Shown one piece after another: positions 21,039 to 31,710 of a stretch of 39,908 nucleotides of DNA. The notes below the pieces were generated by a model, which was not told where the DNA came from, did no database searches, and saw only the letters and a list, made by a program, of their open reading frames with translations. Source of the stretch: Elysia marginata (lineage: Eukaryota; Mollusca; Gastropoda; Plakobranchidae); NCBI GenBank assembly GCA_019649035.1, contig BMAT01010620.1:88139-128046 (forward strand), in the 5' to 3' direction. How positions within the stretch are numbered: position 1 is the stretch's first letter; each line of letters opens with the position of its first letter. The translations under genes were made by a program, and so were the position numbers.

Positions 21039-21928
21039 CATTTATGTCAGCAAGAAATAGTGTTTCCTCTTTAAATTTTCTGCTTAAAATGTAAAAAGTA
21101 GTACATAACAGTTTCCACTACTCTTGGTTTTTTTTCAAATTTGAGGGTAAAATAATGAATTCCAGGTTTTTTTAAATTATATATTAAAAGCTATCTCAAA
21201 AAGGTGTATTTTGTCACATTTTATGTAAGTTGCTTTAATGGAGATAAATGGCTTTGTTATAAAAAAAAAAGGCTGTTAACACTGAACTGGAGATAGTCAA
21301 GGCAGTCTTGTTTTTTTTTGTATCTAATAGTTGTAGGCATATTATTGTTATTTTAATTGTGCACATAACATGACTGTAAGATTGTATGATCCGTGCTGTT
21401 TGTTTTGTTGGTTTCTTTTTTATAATTTTTTGCCTTTTTTTATTTTATAATCTTCTCTTGAGATGTGGTGTGGCATCAGAATGATCATGAAGGTGATTTG
21501 TTGGATTTTCTTTGTTCATGACCATTGTAATTCTTATGAAAAAAAATTACAAATTGTCGTTGCCGTTCCCTCTCCACGTATAATCCAAAACTGTCTAAAT
21601 CGAGGTTTCACCGGATTGTAACTATAAATAACCTTATCTATGTCCTATTTTAAAACTAGAAACTTTTTGACCAATGAAAGTGCTCTTTTTCAGGTTCATC
21701 TGAGCAGGCCAAAAAATGTATACACGCATCGTGACTGCTTGCAAAACAATAGGCCTACTACTAAGAATGTCTCTTCCCTATCCGCGGTGGATCACAGCTA
21801 CACAAGTTGAATAGGAATTTTATGCCTTTAGGGCAAATGATCCTGTTGCACTTAAAACATGTATAAAAACACAAAATAAAATCGAAGTGTAAAATGATAT
21901 ATCAACAGCTTATTTCAAACAGGTAAAA
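21039..21928. other. Intergenic, with an orphan pogo-like terminus at 21591-21620
   Basis: AT-rich sequence, possibly including a longer alpha-SNAP 3' UTR. Read on the minus strand from 21618, CAATCCGGTGAAACCTCGAT resembles Tigger/pogo termini and is flanked by TA (21619-21620). No matching left end was found. CpG use rises between 21720 and 21800. Confidence 0.4.
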
Positions 21929-22183
21929 GGTAGTCCCATTCTCGACATAAGCGTAGAGGAACAAGGAGCAGGGTCCTTGTTTTTCTAGGCACACGGCATA
22001 GTGAGGTAATTTGCCATTGCTTTCCTCGCCGCCTTTACTTTCGCCAAGTCTTAAGAGACCTAGCTACCCATCAAGTGCTGGGTGGGCACAGGGGAGCAAA
22101 TAAAATTTAGCCCGGACTGGATCGAACCCTGGTCTTCTCAGATAGCGGTCAACCGCCCTACCGATTGCGCCACTGCTCACCCC
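21929..22183 (-). mobile_element. tRNA-derived SINE, 255 bp, with target duplication
   Basis: Read on the minus strand from 22183 (GGGTGAGCAG), the head carries a good RNA polymerase III A box (TGGCGCAATCGG) and B box (GGTTCGATCC) about 35 nt apart, as in a tRNA. The body is unrelated to tRNA. It ends GGGACTACC at 21929 with no poly(A). A 14-bp direct repeat flanks it, TCAAACAGGTAAAA (21915-21928) and TCAAACAAGTAAAA (22184-22197), one mismatch. The tail region can form an 8-bp hairpin (AACAAGGA/TCCTTGTT, 21960-21981). I cannot assign the central domain to a named SINE superfamily. It is not a functional tRNA gene, since the acceptor stem does not pair. Confidence 0.85.
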
Positions 22184-22197
22184 TCAAACAAGTAAAA

Positions 22198-22663
22198 TAA
22201 CTTAAATGTCTATTCGATTCACAATCTTTTTATCTAATGATGTTTTTTTATCTAGGTTTAAAGCAGTCAAATGGATCAAACAAAGATATAAAACGGCAAC
22301 AATGGAATGGGATTTCCGATAAGTCAAAAAGTAAAGGAGCTTAAATTAAAAGCAACTGGCTTTTATAATGGCTAAGGATTGAAAACGTGTAGGTGCATGC
22401 AGGGGTGCAGACATGATAACTCTGACTCCTGCATAAATTCAAATTCATAATATTGAAACTACCTTGATTGAGAACAACTGAAGTGTATCCTTAGGCTTGA
22501 AGTTTGTAAGCGCAAGTGCTAGATGGTCTTTTAAAAAAATCTTTAAATAATTGCATCCAGCGCGAATGATTCAGAAGTCAAAAAACACTTTGTTTTGAGG
22601 AAACTCTATTTAAAGGTCCAATTGTTCTTTTTTTTCTCTCTATAGATATTTTAACACCTAAGT
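22198..22663. other. Intergenic, nothing recognised
   Basis: No ORF with a recognisable domain, no TIR or RNA gene seen. Confidence 0.6.
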
Positions 22664-22736
22664 GACCAGAGCTACAGCTCAATCCTCTCCCCCAGGACCA
22701 GAACTACAGCTCAATTCTCCCCCCCCCCACCCCCAG
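22664..22736. repeat. Two-copy minisatellite with C-run
   Basis: GACCAGAGCTACAGCTCAAT (22664) and GACCAGAACTACAGCTCAAT (22696) are successive copies. Each is followed by a CTCTCCCCCAG or longer C-rich stretch. TTCAGAGCTGTAGTT directly after is a partial inverted copy. Confidence 0.75.
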
Positions 22737-23276
22737 GTTCAGAGCTGTAGTTAAAAATTTTTCTTAACCTGTAGCAAACACCTGTTTTATTGTTCTCAAA
22801 AATTAAAAATACTATTCAATGGCATTAAAAATGTAATAAGATGAATAATGCTTCCCTGGAAAGACTTTTGTCAGTAAATTTTGTGAATTTTTGTGTGTTT
22901 TGGACTTATTTTGGCTGTTCCTGTGTAAACATAAACCACCATGTACATGTACATCTGAGACCAGCACGGCCCAATAATCAACAAATGATAGGAGAAAAAC
23001 ATAACAAAAATCAAAGTTCAATGTGAAACTAACCTCATAAAGTGCTAAAGTCCATTTGAAAACACTCCATAAAGTAATCCAAACTAGATAAATACTACAG
23101 AACTTGATAGAATTATAACACTAATACCACCTATATTTGCTCGATATCTAGGTCTAAATTGCATTTTTTTTTTTTATTTGCAATTTTTATCAAATTTTAG
23201 TCCACAACCCTCTTGCATGTCGAAAACAACGTAAGCTCTTTTACTTGTACTGGATTGGAAAAACACTTGGACTATC
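22737..23276. other. Intergenic, nothing recognised
   Basis: AT-rich. A CATGTACATGTACAT palindromic run occurs near 22940. Overlapping short open frames on both strands lack recognisable content. Confidence 0.55.
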
Positions 23277-23395
23277 TGTAACATATACGTCTCCGGTCCC
23301 TTCAACATAGGAAACTGTAACAAATATATACCTCTCCCGTCCTTTCCCCTTTGAAAATTGCGATGCATAAATGCGTCTCCGGTCACTTAAGTGTG
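23277..23395. repeat. Three degenerate copies of a 40-50 bp unit
   Basis: TGTAACATATACGTCTCCGG (23277), TGTAACAAATATATACCTCT followed by CCCGTCC (23316) and TGCATAAATGCGTCTCCGG (23364) share the same skeleton, a TAACA/ATATAC/TCTCC-GTC order. Confidence 0.5.
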
Positions 23396-23485
23396 AAATC
23401 AGCAAAAGTTTAAATATCTTTTCAGAAAACCGTGATAATTCTATAAATTTTTTACTTTTCAAAGCTTACAAAAAAGTCTTGTTAG

Positions 23486-23561
23486 AAACAGCAACACCTT
23501 TGAAGGTGAAAATTGCGACACCAGACTCATTCACTCTAGCTGCAAGACATATTAATTCATA
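23486..23561 (+). repeat. Unnamed interspersed repeat, copy 1
   Basis: About 76 bp similar to 34697-34773: AAACAGCAACACCTTTGAAG against AAACAGCAACTTCTTTGAAG, then a shared CTCATTCAC and a GCAAGACAT/GCCAGACAT block. Same orientation. Family unknown. Confidence 0.55.
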
Positions 23562-26500
23562 GTGACGCTTAAAATTGTTCGTAGTCTTTTTAAATGAGTG
23601 AACATTTAATTTGTGAATAACTGTGTCTTTTAAATGTAAATTTGTATGTTCCCCATATTTTTCCTATGTTTAATTTTTACAAAGTGCAATAGTTGACACT
23701 GAAGATGACAATACAACCAATACAATTATATTATGGGTAAATAAGTTATTTGTAAAGTTGTTTATTTCTGGTGCTTGAATGAATATTTTTTGTAATGTCG
23801 GTCCCTGTTGTCAAAATTTGGAAAGGTTGTCTTCAAAAACTTTGTAGTTTAGTATGAGGAATGTATGGGGTTGAAGAATGAAGTTTATGTTCACTTATTT
23901 TTAAATGTGTATCAATAAGACCTCATGTATCTAGATATTGACCCCATAAATCGGTAATCATTGAAGTGGCAAGCTTTGCTTTCAAATTTACTGATTTTTT
24001 AAAAATGTTTTGAAACATAAACTGGCAAAATTTCAAGTTTATTTCAAGTTGGTTGAATTTGTTTAAACTGTAGGATCAATGTCGTGTATGCTAAAATTTT
24101 GTGAAAAGAAAGAAAATAATCAACCGTGTTTTAAGTCGACCTATATCAATTGTACTAATAGATAATATTAATAGAACGTTTGGTGGTGTAGTTTAGGTTG
24201 TCATTGCATTCTCCTTAACAGGGGGAACCTTTGTGTCAATTATGCTTAAGAATCTTCTTTTGCCCTACACATGATAAAAGAACTTAACTACCCTTTTCTG
24301 GTTCATTGCATCAAGTGTATATATATATGTACTAAGGTGATAGGCACCACATTATGAACATTTGCAGTTTTTAATGTATATTTTCCTACTTTTCATAATT
24401 TATCCAAGGTGAATTCCTTATTTCAAGCTATGGTAAAAAATTTCAATGGCTTTCTAAGGCTACATGCGTTGGTACCAACTTTTTGACATTACCATTTAAA
24501 ATTAGTCAGATTCTACACTCCTATGTTTGAAATGGTACATTCCTTTTTTTTTTCATCAGAAAAAGAAGTAGGCTACATGTTCTTTGTTTGTGAGAATGAT
24601 TTTGTGACATTTTTTTTACACTGGGCCCTTATGTGATAAAGGTCTAGCAATAAAAACGTTTTTGTTTGTTGTTTTTTTTTTTCTTGTATTGGATAAGCTA
24701 TGTGTACTGGTACAAAACTTTTTAAAAATAAAAACTTTGAACCTTGGAGGGATTACTTTTTTCAAACTGTGTAATCTGTTTTTTGTTGTTCACATAATTA
24801 AATTATATTTATTGCTCTAATTGATTCAATATCAGAAATAAAAACTAAAGAATATACTATACTCTCTGTGTCTGTTTCTCTCTCTCTCTCTAATTCTAAA
24901 ACAATGGCTGTCTTTAGTACTTTTTGAGCCTGCTTCTTTGGTTATGCTATCTCCATGCTCTTGTACAACTTGACACGCGCCTTTGCTTTGTGTAGACGTC
25001 TACAAGCAGTAATGAAATCAAACTTTGACATTACAATAATACAAATACAACTCCAAATCAAGTGTGTAACTTCTCTTACTTATTTAATAGAGGAAAAAAT
25101 AAACATTATGTAAACCCCCCTGCCCCTCTCTAAAAAAAATAAGTCTTTTGCTAATTTTTGGTCATGTCCTGTCTTTCCCTGCATTTTCATAATGTCTGTG
25201 GTTTAGAGCTAGCTTTTGCATCATACTCCAGTTGGGGGAGTGGGCAAGGTATGAACAGTACTGCTTTCACTGTTTTAGGGCAAGAGCTTGGAGATTGAGA
25301 CGGGGTATTTTTTTTGTGATTTGCTTCCATTATATTTCTTAAAGGTAAATCGTATCTTGTAAAACTGAGGATTTCAAAGAAATAAAAATGCAACAGGAAA
25401 TCTCTTTGATGTTTGCTACAGTGAACACTTTTCATTAGTTTTCCTGGTGCAAGTATATAGTGTTTTCCATCTCTTTGTATGTACAAGTCCTGGGCAAAGG
25501 TATTCACCTTTTCTGCTTTTTACTATTCAACTTAAATGTGGTTTTATATCTAGTTATACATATTGTAGGGAATAGCTGTAAAAATGTTTTTGTCATTTGA
25601 AAAGGCCTTTAATTAATAAAGCCTTTGTGAGTTGATAATTTACCCAATTTCTTATGTCAAAAAATCCTCAACTTCATAAAACAAAACTACTCCTGGTCTT
25701 GTTACAGTTATTGTTCATTTACATGTGTTACCTTCTTGTGCATTTTGATATTAATATTAAAGCAAAAAAAAACCCACACAATTCAAACGCAGCAAGGTTA
25801 AATTAGTATGAAAATTTTACAAGAATTCATGAGAAGCTAATGTACCTATTGGTAGGTGGTTTTCCACAGTATGTGTATAACAATATGATAAGATAAACTT
25901 AATAATATAAAACTAAAAGTGAAATTTGTGTTGGTTACCAGAACATCATAGTTTTAAACATAAGATAACAAATTCCGCACGGTACCTTAGAGTTAAATTA
26001 AAAATAGGCAGGCCGTAAGTTTATTTTCTCTCAAACTTATCTTCACCATTCTGTCAACCCCTATCTGCCTTTCCTCCACTCTTATCCCCCTTTTAAGTTC
26101 CATCCTATATCTCAATCTCACACACAAAGAGTAACAGTAAGAAATTTTTAAAAGACAGATCTGTGAATTCGCTAAGTAATATTTTTAGTACTAGTACTAA
26201 AGACAAGTTTTTACCATGAGAGGACTGACTGAGATTGAGAGGTCAGATCTTATAAGCTTAAATAACCGTATATATAAATCTAACCAGGAGGATTTTTGTG
26301 GTAAGTAGACCCACAAGCGCAAGACTGAGTGAATACAATCTCATGAGCGTAAATAAGAACAAGAAGATGTGACGGGTCGAGGAAATGAGTGGAGACGTCT
26401 TATAATCAATTTACATTTTTTCTATCAAATTTTATCACACTTACACACACTTCAAGAAAAAAAGAAACACTTTTTTAAACTTTTATTTCATAATAAAAAT

Positions 26501-26563
26501 AGATCCCACAGCTTCAACAATGCATGATCAAATCACCATGAAGACAAGCAAATGAAAGTTATA
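23562..26563. other. Intergenic, no gene recognised
   Basis: Three kilobases of AT-rich DNA with poly(T) and poly(A) runs, a TATATATATA run near 24317 and a CTCTCT run near 24880. The 106-codon minus-strand frame at 25187-25507 has no recognisable domain or splice context. Confidence 0.55.
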
Positions 26564-26729
26564 CAGTGAAAGTCAACACATTTAAAGGAATTTGCTTATA
26601 AACATGAACTCTAGTTTCCCAGTCTTAATTTGTATTTCTTTATATTTTTTTAATGGTTTAAGTCAATTCTTCCTTAAAGTCAACACATTTTTGTGGTCAC
26701 CAGGTGTTGACTTTATCAGGGTTCCATTG
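26564..26729. mobile_element. Pogo/Tigger-like MITE, 166 bp
   Basis: Bounded by TA on both sides (26562-26563, 26730-26731). The left end is CAGTGAAAGTCAACAC; the right end, read inverted, is CAATGGAACCCTGATAAAGT followed by CAACACC. The left end lacks the GAACCCTGAT-like stretch. Inside, AAAGTCAACAC (26676-26686) and GTGTTGACTTT (26704-26714) form a perfect 11-bp stem with a 17-nt loop. No coding capacity. Confidence 0.6.
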
Positions 26730-28597
26730 TAAATTATTTAAAGAGTCAACTCTGCTTAGATCGATCTCCATTAGACATGACTAATATCACGGACTTAAGA
26801 AGAAAAAAAATCTAGTAATGTGTTAGCCCTTATAGTTATAGATGCACATAAAATTGTTCCCATGGGACACTAAAAAAGAATTATGTGAAATGAAAACCGA
26901 CTTAAGCAAAGTTGAATCAAATGTCTTATTTTTAACCAATTAACTTTGATGAGATCATGAGATAGCATTCTTAAGAGCACCCATAGAGGTACATGTGATT
27001 CTTCAGCAGATGGGAATACAAGTAATTTACACATAATACCAGAAGAATGTTAATAGTAATGGCATGACATTCATAATATGAATAGATTTTTTATCACAGG
27101 AAAAATTTGTCACACTGGCATTTTTTTAAAGAGGAAAATGCCAATAATTTCTACAAAAGAGTTCTTTTTATTTTAAACATTTTTTTGAAAGGTTGTTTGC
27201 TATTCAAAAAGGCAACACCAGCTGTGTCACAAATATTGCTTGAATAGCAATCAGAAGTATTCATTTCGGTCTCGCAAGGGCCAAAGAGAACCTCTGAAAA
27301 AGAAACATAGCGCTCATTTTCCAAATGAAAATATGCTGTAAAATAAATAATAGAAAATAACCAAGCGCTAAAACGTAATGTCAGCTGAAGGCATTAGTGT
27401 TTGTATACAGTACAAAGTATACTTCTTATACTTCTAATACTTCTAATATCACATCTAATTATTTTTTGTCTTTTTTATTTAAAATAGGAAACTATTTATA
27501 AATTAATAATCTACTGCTCTACAACCAGGTCCACAAAGCTACCACCAATTACCAGCATTTTTTTGGGGGTCTAGTACAAGGTCTACATGGAGCTCAGTGT
27601 TCAGCTTATGTCAACAAAATTTGCGAATTGTATAAAAAAAGGAAGGAAAATATCTATAGACAGTGCGACCAACTCGAGATAATGTTTTTATCTCAAATAA
27701 AGTCTACTAGACATGCACAAACAAGTCATTTACCTTGACTCAGTTGGTCTTATGTATGTCTGTAGCAAAAGGTGAATCATTTAGTGATTCTGGCTTTTTT
27801 TACTTTTTCTCTTTGTCTTTGTAAAAACAATATAATCACAATACATGTGCTGAACTTAAAAAATGTTCATCAGTGCACAGTACATGCCAATGACCAACTA
27901 TTTGATAAACGATAATTTTTTTTTCCAAATTCAAACAAAAATTATTTTATTTTGAGTTAATGAAGAACATTTGATCATGAAGAGCCATTCAGTGAAATTG
28001 GTTGATAAAAAAAAAATAAAATATATAAATATAATTTATATATATCAGGGGTAAAAGGTGACAGATTGAAAAAATCCTGCAACAACTGCCTTTGTCAAAT
28101 AAAAATCCTGCATTCTACATCATTACAGTCAAAATTGACACATGCACATTCCCTGGCATTTTAGGCAAAGGAAAGAAGTAAATGCCAAATTTGCATTAAA
28201 GGTAACAGCAGAATACATATAATCCACTTGGCAAAAATGTTTTATATGTACACTGAAAACACTCAGTCTGCCCCTCAAAAAAAAATCCTACCATTAGAGT
28301 CCATCGCATGATGTTAGTTAGGAAATTGCACTTAGTGTTAGGGGTATATTAGGGGTGTCTGTTTTTTTTTTCTTTTTGCTAACACTAAACGAGCAAAATT
28401 TGCAAGCTGAGGTGACAAAATTCGGGGCTTGGACAGAGAAGCAGAGGAGATCTTATACTATTTTCAAGGTGCGCCTGTAGGCCGATTTTTCAGATTGAGC
28501 TTCATTTTGTTGCCTTCGCTGAAGACTAGGACTTAGGTGGATGAAATGTAAGTTGCATTAGTTTCATCATTCCAGTGGAGATCTCCATGTTTTTTTT
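26730..28597. other. Intergenic, nothing recognised
   Basis: AT-rich DNA without domains, TIR pairs or RNA genes that I could support. Confidence 0.55.
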
Positions 28598-28890
28598 AGA
28601 GAGAGAGAGTGTGTGTATAGCAGTAAAGAAAACAATCACAAGCTAGGTCTGGTACTGTTTTGGCCTCATATGCTTCGATAGCTTTCTCTCTTTCTCCATT
28701 CTACAGAGAGAGACAGACAGACAGACAGAGAGGGAGAGAGAGAGTGTGTATAGCAGTAAATAAAAACAATCACAAGCTAGGTCTAGAACTGTTGTCTTGG
28801 CCTCCTATGTTGTCTATAGCTTTCTTTCTCTCTTTCTCCATTCTACAGAGAGGGAGCGAGAGAGAAGGACAGAACGACAGAGAGAGAGAG
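28598..28890. repeat. Tandem duplication of a 133-142 bp unit
   Basis: GTGTATAGCAGTAAA at 28613 recurs at 28746, ACAATCACAAGCTAGGTCT follows both, and TTTCTCTCTTTCTCCATTCT then ACAGAGAG closes both units (near 28710 and 28850). Differences are small indels in the GAGA runs. The 102-codon open frame across it is an artefact of the repeat. Confidence 0.9.
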
Positions 28891-29014
28891 AGAGAGCAGT
28901 TAGAAAATGAAGGACAAGGATTCAGACTATGTAAACTAAAAGCCTACCCAAATAAGCGTAGACAATAAGTTTGTCTGAAAAAAAAAGGAAATCAAATAAA
29001 ATGGAATTTTTTAC

Positions 29015-29015
29015 A

Positions 29016-29054
<39 letters not shown>

Positions 29055-29155
29055 TACTGAGAGACAGAGAGGAAGAAAGAGAGAGAAAAAAGATGGGGAG
29101 AAAGAGAGAGAGCAAGCGAGTGAGAGAGAAAGATAGAGAGAGGGAGAGAGATTCA
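29015..29155. repeat. (GA)n / (GACA)n microsatellite cluster
   Basis: GAGAGAGAGACAGACAGACA and related purine-rich units run for about 140 bp, interrupted by AAAAAAGATGGGG. Confidence 0.9.
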
Positions 29156-31440
29156 AACAGACCGTCGTAGATCAATAAATGTATGAAAGGGGCATCAGAG
29201 AGACAGGAAAATGAAAGAAGAGTGGTACAATGAGGCTGAAAAGTTTGGTGGGTTTGAGTTCCGATTTCTTGGGATATTTTTCCAAGAAAAGGGATTGACC
29301 ATGTTGACGTCTTGATAGTGTTGATCTACATTGTACTTTAAGGTTTTGTCTCTCTAAGACAAGACTCCCTTGATTTTGTTGTTGTTAATGCCCACATGCG
29401 TGAACCTACTTTTTGTCTGTGTGTGCGCATGTACAAGAGGCGAGTGTGACGGCCTACAAACTTAGTCATAGTAATTGTGATAGATCTAGGCTCGGGATGT
29501 TTTACACAGCTTAGGAGCATCCTGATTCGCAAAGCAGAGCTGACTGTAAGTGAAACTCATCAAGATCGCCAAAACTAAACAAAAATGTTTTGAGAGGAAG
29601 CAAATCCTGAAACTTCAATGAGGATTTTTACATTTTTTGTGCGTGTCCGCAAATTTTCACGTTTCCAAGACTGATCAAGATAAACCTGTCTAGATCTAGT
29701 AGATATTCTATTTTGTACTTTCTTTAAATCAATCCTAATTTTCGCTGAGAGTAGTAAGACAAGTGAAAATGACATCAAATATCGATCTTAAAGATTTCTC
29801 TGTGGAGTAAGATTAGTAACGCAGTTTCTGTGTTGAATAAAGGTTCACATAAAGACTGTCGTTTTTACACACTGGGCAATTTTATTGCATCAACTTGTTG
29901 AACTTAAAGTTCATGCCGATGTTTTGACTAATGAGAGAGCTCTATCATCTATGGCTACAGCCTCCGGCATAATTATCGACCACGGGCGTCCTTCACCTGG
30001 CAAGGGGCAAACTCGAGAACGGCAATTCCTTTCACCTAGACTTGCTAAATTGAAAATAACAATCGCTACGCGCATCTAAGCCAACCTAGCTGGTCGCATA
30101 TATAGTACCGCGAAACAGAGTAATGCTAACAGTAACAGTAATAGAAAAAAAATTTGAGGTGCTTGTACTTTTCTGTGTTAGTTTGCAAATTTGCAACAGC
30201 TATCAGAACTGAACTGGCCTCATATAGTTAATGCATTTAAATGAAAAAACCAAACGATTGCTACCAAAACCTCTTCTTTTGACTTGTGTCACATACAAAA
30301 AGCTTTAAAAAAGCGCATATAATTTTAATGAGACAAGTTTTCTTGCCAATAAAAAGCCTTTATGTCTGTGAAGGCAACACTTAAATATGTACACAACATC
30401 AATTCGTGCATAGCATAATCACTGTCACAGCCTGATAAGAATTATGTCTCGACAAAAAATTTTACATTTCAGTAAAATAGAGTAAGCAGTCAAAATGCTA
30501 TTTACTCCACATGGATATGGGCACAGACTGATGTTGAAGCGCAAGCTTTCAACTTTTCAGCTAGTATGCAATATCTTAAGCCTTCTAATCAATTAACATC
30601 ATGACAATACATCTCAATATAGATCCACAGACAATGGCTGTACCGTACTAAATTGTACATAATTGGCTGTACCGCCACAGCTACCGGTAAAGCTTACTTG
30701 CTGAGAACAGAGCCCAACTTTTGACCTTTCACGGTGAGAAATAAACAATAATCATGTGAGCCAAATGTGCTCTCTACAAGTATATTTGATTTTTTTTTTT
30801 TTGTTAGTTGTAATCGTCCTTTTTGGCTCTTTACTGGTTGCACAAAATAAGAAAATCTGACCTCAGGTTTTACCTTATAGATTTGAAGAAAGATTACAAA
30901 ATTGTATGGTCTTGAGCAAAAGTAAAACAAGCATTCTGAAGTTAAACTAATTTTGATTTAAGGGGCCCTTTCAAGTTATTATTTCTAGGAATTTTCATGT
31001 ATTTATGTGGGAATAAAGAACTGCACCTAATAATTACAAATTTTCAAAAGAGGTGATGTATTACAAGATCAGAAGACAGCTGAAAAGAAAATATAAATTT
31101 GGTCAAAAGTTCTTTTCACTTTTCAAAAGATGGTATAGTCATATTGAGCCAAGTCCAAAAACTCACAGTGAAATAAGCTAGTTAAATGAAGTTAAATAAA
31201 GGAGTTTTCACTAACAGTTCAGAGTTTTCACTCACTAATTTAAAATGACTCTATAAATCTTTTTTTTTTTCTCAACACATTTCAATCGTTTTTCTAATCC
31301 AACTGATTTGATTTTAAAATCGGCATCAGTCAACAAGAATAAGACTTAATTTACGTTTGAAAGTGAGCTAATTTTTAGGTATTTGGCCCACTCAGTTACC
31401 TGCCCCTGAATTTGGCCACTCAAGAGGCCATGAACTACAC
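29156..31440. other. Intergenic downstream of golgin-84; CpG-richer patch 29900-30110
   Basis: No gene recognised. The patch at about 29900-30110 has clearly more CpG and GC than its flanks (for example ACCACGGGCGTCCTTCACC and ATCGCTACGCGCATC). It contains a 64-codon plus-strand frame without recognisable homology, so it could be an inserted fragment or an unannotated regulatory region. Confidence 0.45.
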
Positions 31441-31446
31441 TTTATT
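31441..31446 (-). terminator. GOLGA5: Candidate poly(A) signal of golgin-84
   Basis: TTTATT on the plus strand gives AATAAA on the minus strand, about 170 nt beyond the stop codon. It is the first canonical hexamer on that strand, so a short 3' UTR is likely; more distal hexamers exist (for example near 26480). Confidence 0.5.
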
Positions 31447-31614
31447 ACTGGAAGCATCCCTTGGGGATATGCATGACCAGCCAAAGCAGATCAAAGGAAA
31501 AACTAAAGATGCAGAATTCTGGGACTTTTTTTAAAACCATTCATATGGAGCTTGAAAGCAGCAGACACATTTCTTCTAATGCTCTCGTGTGACAGGGTCA
31601 ACTCTCAGGGGAGT

Positions 31615-31710
31615 TCAGTTATCTGAGGGTGGTTGTGGCTGAGAGTCAGCACTGTGTATCTCAGGTTGATAAGTCATCATAACCACCAGCACCCAGAGGT
31701 GAAGAAGGCC
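31615..31710 (-). CDS. GOLGA5: golgin-84 terminal exon
   Basis: Encodes GLLHLWVLVVMMTYQPEIHS and a short Gln/Pro-rich luminal tail ending PPSDN, then TGA. It supplies most of the transmembrane helix. The acceptor (TTTTCTCAG|GGC) lies in a 44-bp tandem duplication that also places a second, nearly identical acceptor 44 nt upstream. Confidence 0.95.
   Translation of the reverse strand, partial: GLLHLWVLVVMMTYQPEIHSADSQPQPPSDN

Noticed and set aside
22101-22183. Possible functional tRNA gene on the minus strand
   Set aside because: A and B boxes are present, but no acceptor or full cloverleaf pairing fits. The unit continues into a SINE body and has target duplications.
25187-25507. 106-codon minus-strand frame
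   Set aside because: No recognisable domain, low-complexity surroundings and no splice support.
28660-28968. 102-codon plus-strand frame with REREREQ-like repeats
   Set aside because: It arises from the 133-142 bp duplication with GAGA microsatellites.
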